DNA of 64,000 nt. Source: FEN-987 sp049521055 (GTDB lineage Archaea > Thermoproteota > Bathyarchaeia > 40CM-2-53-6). The translations under genes were made by a program, and so were the position numbers. How positions within the stretch are numbered: the first letter of the stretch is position 1; the number at the start of each line of letters is the position of its first letter. A model generated the notes under the pieces. That model made no database searches. It worked only from the letters and a program-made list of their open reading frames with translations, and was not told the origin of the DNA. Below are positions 59,662 to 64,000 of the stretch, one piece after another. The stretch is taken from assembly GCA_049521055.1 (NCBI GenBank), contig JBEKPE010000001.1, positions 1-64,000 on the forward strand, in the 5' to 3' direction.

Positions 59662-60711
59662 ATGAAGGCATCCCGCAAGAAAAACGACAAATTGAGACCA
59701 GCAGAGTTTCGGTTCCCAATGGGACGGCAGAAACCCCGCACATTCCCGGGCGGCACGGCCAGGGAAGCCACCGCAATCCAATTTCCAACATCCAAGAGCA
59801 TTGCGGGCGTCTTAATGACGCTTAAGCCGGGCGGTTTGCGAGAGTTACATTGGCATGCTAACGCCGCCGAATGGGGTTACGTGATAGGCGGCAAGGTACG
59901 TACGACAATTATTGATCCTCAAGGCCGCTCGGAGGCCAACGACTTCGGGCCGGGGGATGTCTGGTATTTTCCACGTGGTCACGGACATTCGATTCAAGGT
60001 ATCGGGAATGAGACGACTAAGTTCCTGCTAGCGTTCGATAATGGATATTTTTCTGAGTTCGCCACATTTAGCCTGACCGACTGGTTGGGACACACACCGA
60101 AAGACATCGTAGCACAGAACCTACGTGTTAGCTCAGAAGACCTCAAGAGCCTCCCCCAGAAAGAAGTTTACATCGCGCTCGGGCCGACTCCTCCCGCATC
60201 GCCTGAAACGTCCGGGGACATTTTGCATTCTCCGCCGCTTACCCACAAGTACGAGCTTCTCAGCCAGGAACCAAAGCGTTACCGTGGTAGTTCGCTCTGG
60301 CTAGCTTCATCCCGCGAGTTTCCCATCTCCACTACTATGACTGGGGCATTGCTTGAGCTCGAGCCCGGTGCTCTCCGCGAGCTTCACTGGCATCCTAATG
60401 CGGACGAATGGCAATTCGTCCTGTCCGGTAAGATGCGCACGACGGTATTCGCATCCTCTGGAAGAGCAAAAACTGTGGAGCTGAGCGAGAGCGATGTGGG
60501 TTTCGCCCCTATGGGTTACGGACACTCGCTTCAAAACAATGGTAAAGAGACGAGTCGCATTCTACTCGTCTTTAACAACGGAGAATATCAAGAGATCAGT
60601 CTAAGCAGCTGGCTTTCTTCAAACCCTACACAGCTGTTAGAAACCAACCTCTCGCTACCCCGTGAAGTGATTGAAAAACTCCCCCGGAAGGAAGAATTCA
60701 TTTTCGGATGA
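59662..60711 (+). CDS. Oxalate-decarboxylase-like bicupin
   Basis: A 349-residue protein with two cupin domains. The first has GGLRELHWHANAAEWGYV and FPRGHGHSIQ (Mn-binding His, Glu, His), the second GALRELHWHPNADEWQFVLS and MGYGHSLQ. The pattern is that of OxdC/OxalDC. The catalytic lid between them, SENS in Bacillus OxdC, reads FSEFATF here. The Glu is kept but Asn-Ser are replaced by Phe-Ala, so the balance of decarboxylase versus oxidase activity may differ. A short zinc-finger protein follows in the same strand. Confidence 0.85.
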   Translation: MKASRKKNDKLRPAEFRFPMGRQKPRTFPGGTAREATAIQFPTSKSIAGVLMTLKPGGLRELHWHANAAEWGYVIGGKVRTTIIDPQGRSEANDFGPGDVWYFPRGHGHSIQGIGNETTKFLLAFDNGYFSEFATFSLTDWLGHTPKDIVAQNLRVSSEDLKSLPQKEVYIALGPTPPASPETSGDILHSPPLTHKYELLSQEPKRYRGSSLWLASSREFPISTTMTGALLELEPGALRELHWHPNADEWQFVLSGKMRTTVFASSGRAKTVELSESDVGFAPMGYGHSLQNNGKETSRILLVFNNGEYQEISLSSWLSSNPTQLLETNLSLPREVIEKLPRKEEFIFG

Positions 60712-60717
60712 TGTCTG

Positions 60718-60969
60718 ATGCCTAGAAAGCTTCCTTCTTCATACTTGCGGAAACTGAATGAAGAGCAAAAGAGATCCAAAGTTTTCGCGGAGAAAGCTGC
60801 GGCCAAGAAACTGGAGCCAAAGGACCCGGATTCGGGAAAGCTCAAAGGGTTTACTGGGATTTGTCAAGCGTGTGGTTCTCGCACGAAATTCACGGTGGAT
60901 AAGTTTGGTTACGCGACGTGCGGCAACTGTAGGGCAATTGCCAGTTACAAGTTCGGCCATGTAGCCTAA
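60718..60969 (+). CDS. Small CxxC zinc-ribbon protein
   Basis: An 83-residue basic protein. A charged helical N-terminus (RKLNEEQKRSKVFAEKAAAK) is followed by a zinc ribbon with ICQACGSRTKF and ATCGNCRAI. It resembles small archaeal RNA-/DNA-binding ribbons. It follows the bicupin by 6 nt and is probably co-transcribed, but the link is unclear. Confidence 0.65.
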   Translation: MPRKLPSSYLRKLNEEQKRSKVFAEKAAAKKLEPKDPDSGKLKGFTGICQACGSRTKFTVDKFGYATCGNCRAIASYKFGHVA

Positions 60970-60988
60970 TCGGAGGTCAATAGGTGAG

Positions 60989-61654
60989 CTACGTAACTAC
61001 AGCTTGCTCTAAGGTATCGGCCCTCGCCTCAACCAATTCGAGATTGAAAGTGTCTTCAAACTTCTTTCGAACCTGCTCTTTTACGTCACGGAGGTTCAGG
61101 TCTGTGCCGAGCAAGGCTTTCATCGAGGTCATGGTTGAACCAGAGAACCCGCACGGGTTGATCTTGTAGAAGTAATTTAAGTCCGTGTTCGCGTTGAGCG
61201 CGAATCCGTGAAAGCTTACCCAGTTTCTAATCGCTGCACCGATTGAAGCAATCTTCTTGCTACCCACCCACACACCAGTTTGCTCTCCTCGCCCCCCAGC
61301 GATGCCGAACTCCCTAATCGTCAGGATGAGTGTTTGCTCGATGTTTCTTAGGAATCCATGAATGTCTCGCTTTCTCTCATTCAAGTCTAGAATTGGATAA
61401 CCCACTATCTGTCCCAAGCCGTGGTACGTCCACTGGCCGCCCCGTTCTATTCGGAATACTGGGACGCCATCGATTTGGGGAGGGATGTCACCAGAGACTG
61501 CTTTGCCTACCGTGAATACGTGTGGATGTTCCACGAGGATTAAGCTGTCCGGAATAAGTTTCCTTGCCCGAAGATCAACGAGCTTGCGCTGGAGTTCCCA
61601 TACTTGTGCGTATTCTCGTTGGCCGAGGTCGAGTAGGTTTCCTTTCGTTGTCAT
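60989..61654 (-). CDS. lipB: Octanoyl-ACP/lipoyl transferase LipB
   Basis: A 221-residue enzyme that transfers octanoyl or lipoyl groups to lipoyl domains. RGGQWTYHGLGQIVGYPILD is the conserved substrate pocket, GSKKIASIGAAIRNWVSFHG carries the Lys of the catalytic dyad and INPCGFSG the Cys. It overlaps lpdA by 4 nt, which links it directly to the dehydrogenase complex that uses lipoate. Confidence 0.93.
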   Translation of the reverse strand: MTTKGNLLDLGQREYAQVWELQRKLVDLRARKLIPDSLILVEHPHVFTVGKAVSGDIPPQIDGVPVFRIERGGQWTYHGLGQIVGYPILDLNERKRDIHGFLRNIEQTLILTIREFGIAGGRGEQTGVWVGSKKIASIGAAIRNWVSFHGFALNANTDLNYFYKINPCGFSGSTMTSMKALLGTDLNLRDVKEQVRKKFEDTFNLELVEARADTLEQAVVT

Positions 61655-63054
61655 TTCTGTAGGATGTGAATCGCTTTTCCTTTTGCTGCTTCCGCTGCCT
61701 CCATCACACTTTCTGGCAAAGTGGGGTGTGGGTGAACTGTGAGTCCAATGTCCTCTAATGTTGCTCCCATTTCTATGGCGAGAGCTGCTTCGCTAATTAG
61801 GTCTGAGGCTTCGGAGCCAACTATGTGGACACCGAGCACTAGATCGGAGCTTTTGTCGGCGACTATCTTGGCGAATCCCTCGGTTTCGCCTGCGAGGAGT
61901 GCGCGTCCCAAGGCTGTAAATGGAAACTTGCCGACGATTGGGTCGTAGCCTTTTTCTTTTGCTTGCGATTCGGTGAGGCCGACGGTTGCGATTTCAGGGT
62001 CGGTGAATATGACTCCAGGGATCGCGTGAAAGTCAGCTTCACTGCTCATTCCCGCGATAACCTCCGCAGCGACGATTCCTTCCTTGGATGCTTTGTGTGC
62101 GAGCATGGGTGGGCCTACTACGTCCCCTATCGCGTAGACGCCCGGTAAGTTGGTTTGCATTTTCTTGTTGACTTGAATGAACCCGTGCGAATCAGTTTGG
62201 ATCCCGACTTTTTCCAGGCCGATTTCGTCGCTGTTTGGGCGTCTGCCTACGGTGACTAAGACCTTGTCAGCGTCAAATGCGCCTTCCTTTCCGTCCTCTA
62301 GGGTTGCGTAGATCTTACCGTCGCGAAATTCCTTCGCCTTGGATTTGACATGGTATTCAATGCCAAGTTTTCGAAGTGACCGTTCGACGACCCTGACTAG
62401 GTCGATGTCGGTTCCGGGGAGAAGTTGGTCTAACATTTCGATTATGGTTACTTTGGTTCCAAGCTGGGCGTACATAGTTCCCATCTCCAATCCGGTCACT
62501 CCTCCCCCGATTATGGCCAACCTCTTGGGGACCTGTTGTAGTGACAATGCTTCGGTGGAGCTGATTATGCTGGTTCCGTTGAACTTGAAGGTAGGAAGGT
62601 CGTAGTAACGCGAACCCGTGGCTATGATGATGTCCTTTGCTTCGATGATTTCCGTCCCAGTCGTGCTCTTGACTTCGAGCTGGTTAGCTGCTATGAATTT
62701 CCCGGTTCCTTTTACGAGCTTGACGTTGTTTCCTTTGAGTAAGTAATCAATACCGGATACTAGGCGATCGACCACACCCTGTTTCCAAGCTTGCACTTTA
62801 GCAAAATCTACGCTGACTCCAGTTACCTCTAGGCCAATCTGTTTGGCTGCTTCGACTCGCTGTTTTAGTTTAGCGACGCGGATAAGTGCCTTCGAGGGTA
62901 TGCACCCAATGTTTAGGCATACGCCACCCAGCTTTTCTTTCTCTATGAGGACTGTTTCCTTCCCGAGCTGCCCGAGTCGTATGGCCGCAACATAGCCACC
63001 CGGTCCACTCCCAAGCACAGCAGCCTCGATCTTCTGAGTCATTCTAACCACCAA
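61651..63054 (-). CDS. lpdA: Dihydrolipoyl dehydrogenase
   Basis: A 467-residue FAD enzyme reoxidising dihydrolipoamide in 2-oxoacid dehydrogenase or glycine-cleavage complexes. The FAD loop is AAVLGSGPGGYVAAIRLGQ, the redox pair GGVCLNIGCIPSK, the NAD loop AIIGGGVTGLEMGTMYAQLG, and the interface His-Glu dyad is in TVHPHPTLPESV. The chain is complete. It leads a two-gene operon with lipB. A start 12 nt later (MTQKIEAAVLG) is equally likely. Confidence 0.95.
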   Translation of the reverse strand: MVVRMTQKIEAAVLGSGPGGYVAAIRLGQLGKETVLIEKEKLGGVCLNIGCIPSKALIRVAKLKQRVEAAKQIGLEVTGVSVDFAKVQAWKQGVVDRLVSGIDYLLKGNNVKLVKGTGKFIAANQLEVKSTTGTEIIEAKDIIIATGSRYYDLPTFKFNGTSIISSTEALSLQQVPKRLAIIGGGVTGLEMGTMYAQLGTKVTIIEMLDQLLPGTDIDLVRVVERSLRKLGIEYHVKSKAKEFRDGKIYATLEDGKEGAFDADKVLVTVGRRPNSDEIGLEKVGIQTDSHGFIQVNKKMQTNLPGVYAIGDVVGPPMLAHKASKEGIVAAEVIAGMSSEADFHAIPGVIFTDPEIATVGLTESQAKEKGYDPIVGKFPFTALGRALLAGETEGFAKIVADKSSDLVLGVHIVGSEASDLISEAALAIEMGATLEDIGLTVHPHPTLPESVMEAAEAAKGKAIHILQK

Positions 63055-63159
63055 ATTCAGATTTATGAAGCGAAATCATGGATTAAAATTGATGTTCCTG
63101 AAGGTAGGAAACAGAGCCGTCCATTCTATTTGCTAACCTCAACTACCCGATTGCATGCA

Positions 63160-63254
63160 GAAATCTGCGGCGTATGGCAAAGCTACGCTAACCTGGTCTA
63201 GCTAGCGTTTAATGGTAGTCTAAAAACTGAGTTCAAATTCAGTCGCCCGCACCA
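63160..63254 (+). other. Degenerate tRNA-like sequence
   Basis: CTGAGTTCAAATTCAG resembles a T-arm with one base missing, and CGCCCGCACCA (63244-63254) would be an acceptor 3' strand with discriminator A and CCA. Upstream ACGCTAACCTGGTCTAGC recalls a D-arm. The 5' acceptor and anticodon stem do not pair properly, so it is not called a tRNA. It may be an attachment-site remnant. Confidence 0.3.
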
Positions 63255-63273
63255 TTAGACCCACACACACCGT

Positions 63274-63492
63274 TTACTGGTGTGGCAGGTAGACTACCGC
63301 TCCGATAGCGAGCGTAACAATTAGAATCACGGCGAAGGCAGCAGCGAACCTGCCCGGTGTCCATCTGATGCCGTGCGAAACCCATGTGGTGCCGCCATAC
63401 TTCCAAGACAGAAGCGCGTAACCGATAATTCCAGCAACAATCACAGCGGTTCCAAGGAAAACTAAATGCAGAGGATAACTCATCAAATTCAA
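63274..63492 (-). CDS. Small two-helix membrane protein
   Basis: A 72-residue protein with helices LVFLGTAVIVAGIIGYALLS and FAAAFAVILIVTLAIGAVVY joined by a short loop (WKYGGTTWVSHGIRWTPGR). No family is recognised. It lies in a region flanked by CA/GT-rich sequence (63240-63270 and 63565-63600). The gap on either side shows no other gene. Confidence 0.55.
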   Translation of the reverse strand: MNLMSYPLHLVFLGTAVIVAGIIGYALLSWKYGGTTWVSHGIRWTPGRFAAAFAVILIVTLAIGAVVYLPHQ

Positions 63493-63688
63493 AACATTTC
63501 ACCTACCATTAATATGTTACAACTTGCTCTTACTGGTTTTCCTAGTTTTCTCAAATCAAAATCAGGTGTGTGTGCGCACAAGTGATGCCACACACACTAG
63601 AACTATCCCCCTAACGATTACCTTGTCATTGACGGAACGATTACGCTAGATCTCATGCCTGACTTGCACCACGTTTTTCCGTGTCCCT

Positions 63689-64000
63689 ATGACCATTCTC
63701 CTCAATTTGGTGTGGAGAATGACAAGCAAACGAACTGCGTATGTAATTGCTGTTCTCCTAATTCTTAGTGCTGCGGTAAACATCATGCAGTTCACCCAGA
63801 GCTCAAACCCCCTGTCATTGTCGTTTAATTCTGGCTCGAATCAGACCGTTTCATATGAGCTTCAAAGTAGCTACAATGAACTATACAACCAATACGGAAC
63901 ACTATATTCTGAATACCAAACGCTTTCTCAGGAATACGCACAATTCAAACAGGTGGCGTTAACTCCTCCCTATGTCTCCATATCCAAAGGAACGATCACA
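63689..64000 (+). CDS. Membrane-anchored protein, partial at window edge
   Basis: Two in-frame starts (ATG 63689 or 63719) open a frame that runs off the right edge. It has a signal-anchor helix (AYVIAVLLILSAAVNIM) and then a Ser/Asn/Gln/Tyr-rich stretch (SYNELYNQYGTLYSEYQTLS) with heptad-like spacing, suggesting a coiled coil outside the membrane. It is probably a surface or secreted protein, not recognised further. Confidence 0.6.
   Translation, partial: MTILLNLVWRMTSKRTAYVIAVLLILSAAVNIMQFTQSSNPLSLSFNSGSNQTVSYELQSSYNELYNQYGTLYSEYQTLSQEYAQFKQVALTPPYVSISKGTIT

Noticed and set aside
63160..63254. Complete tRNA gene
   Set aside because: T-arm lacks one base, and acceptor and anticodon stems do not pair; at most a remnant.

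Overview
The window looks archaeal. It carries an Alba chromatin protein, the archaeal cobalamin enzymes CobY and CobZ, a tricorn-factor-type M1 aminopeptidase, an M29-like aminopeptidase, leaderless-looking promoters and T-rich terminators. The mixture (lipoate and molybdopterin genes, purine deaminases, short secreted proteins ending in Pro-Glu-Phe-like tails, a DDE transposase of the kind I associate with Nitrososphaeria) suggests a Thermoproteota/Nitrososphaeria-type organism, probably a heterotrophic lineage, since no ammonia-oxidation gene is visible. This placement is inference. No rRNA, convincing tRNA or CRISPR array was found.

Layout. 1-11.8 kb is core-like: a cobalamin late-step operon (cobZ-cobS-cobY plus a broken ECF substrate-binding component), a second ECF component, a HAD phosphatase, a flavin reductase, a large aminopeptidase, a Tyr/Gly-rich low-complexity protein, an MFS transporter, a NUDIX-eIF2B fusion and an SsnA-like amidohydrolase. 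11.8-33.3 kb is an accessory island. It holds degenerate repeat arrays with a conserved, covarying stem (11.9-12.6 and 15.4-16.5 kb), secreted or membrane proteins, a serine protease, transposase debris, and a candidate defence operon (AbiV-like protein, zinc-ribbon membrane protein, SF1 helicase-PLD nuclease-OB protein) with an orphan Cas2-like protein. A cassette with a NYN RNase and a nuclease-like gene lies between two copies of an integrase 3' end, and the island ends with a complete tyrosine integrase.

33.3-64 kb returns to core-like genes: a cyclic amidohydrolase with a MobA-like transferase, a methyltransferase, isochorismatase and M29-like proteins, an HTH regulator facing two SRPBCC genes across a three-site operator, a transporter, acyltransferase and VOC enzymes, a 3-hydroxyacyl-CoA dehydrogenase, a class III aminotransferase, adenine deaminase, VapBC, an APC permease, an adenosine/adenine deaminase, Alba, MoaA, an oxalate-decarboxylase-like bicupin, LipB and dihydrolipoyl dehydrogenase. 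Three TnpB-only transposons sit here. One has destroyed a cupin gene, and another has donated its terminal sequence as the start codon and first eight codons of the 3-hydroxyacyl-CoA dehydrogenase.

How the genes work together. The cobalamin genes assemble the nucleotide loop, with an ECF component that may import a lower-ligand precursor. Adenine deaminase, the adenosine-deaminase family enzyme, the SsnA-like and allantoinase-like amidohydrolases, the MobA-like transferase, MoaA and the APC permease together suggest purine scavenging and possible molybdenum-enzyme catabolism. Lpd and LipB serve a lipoyl complex encoded elsewhere.
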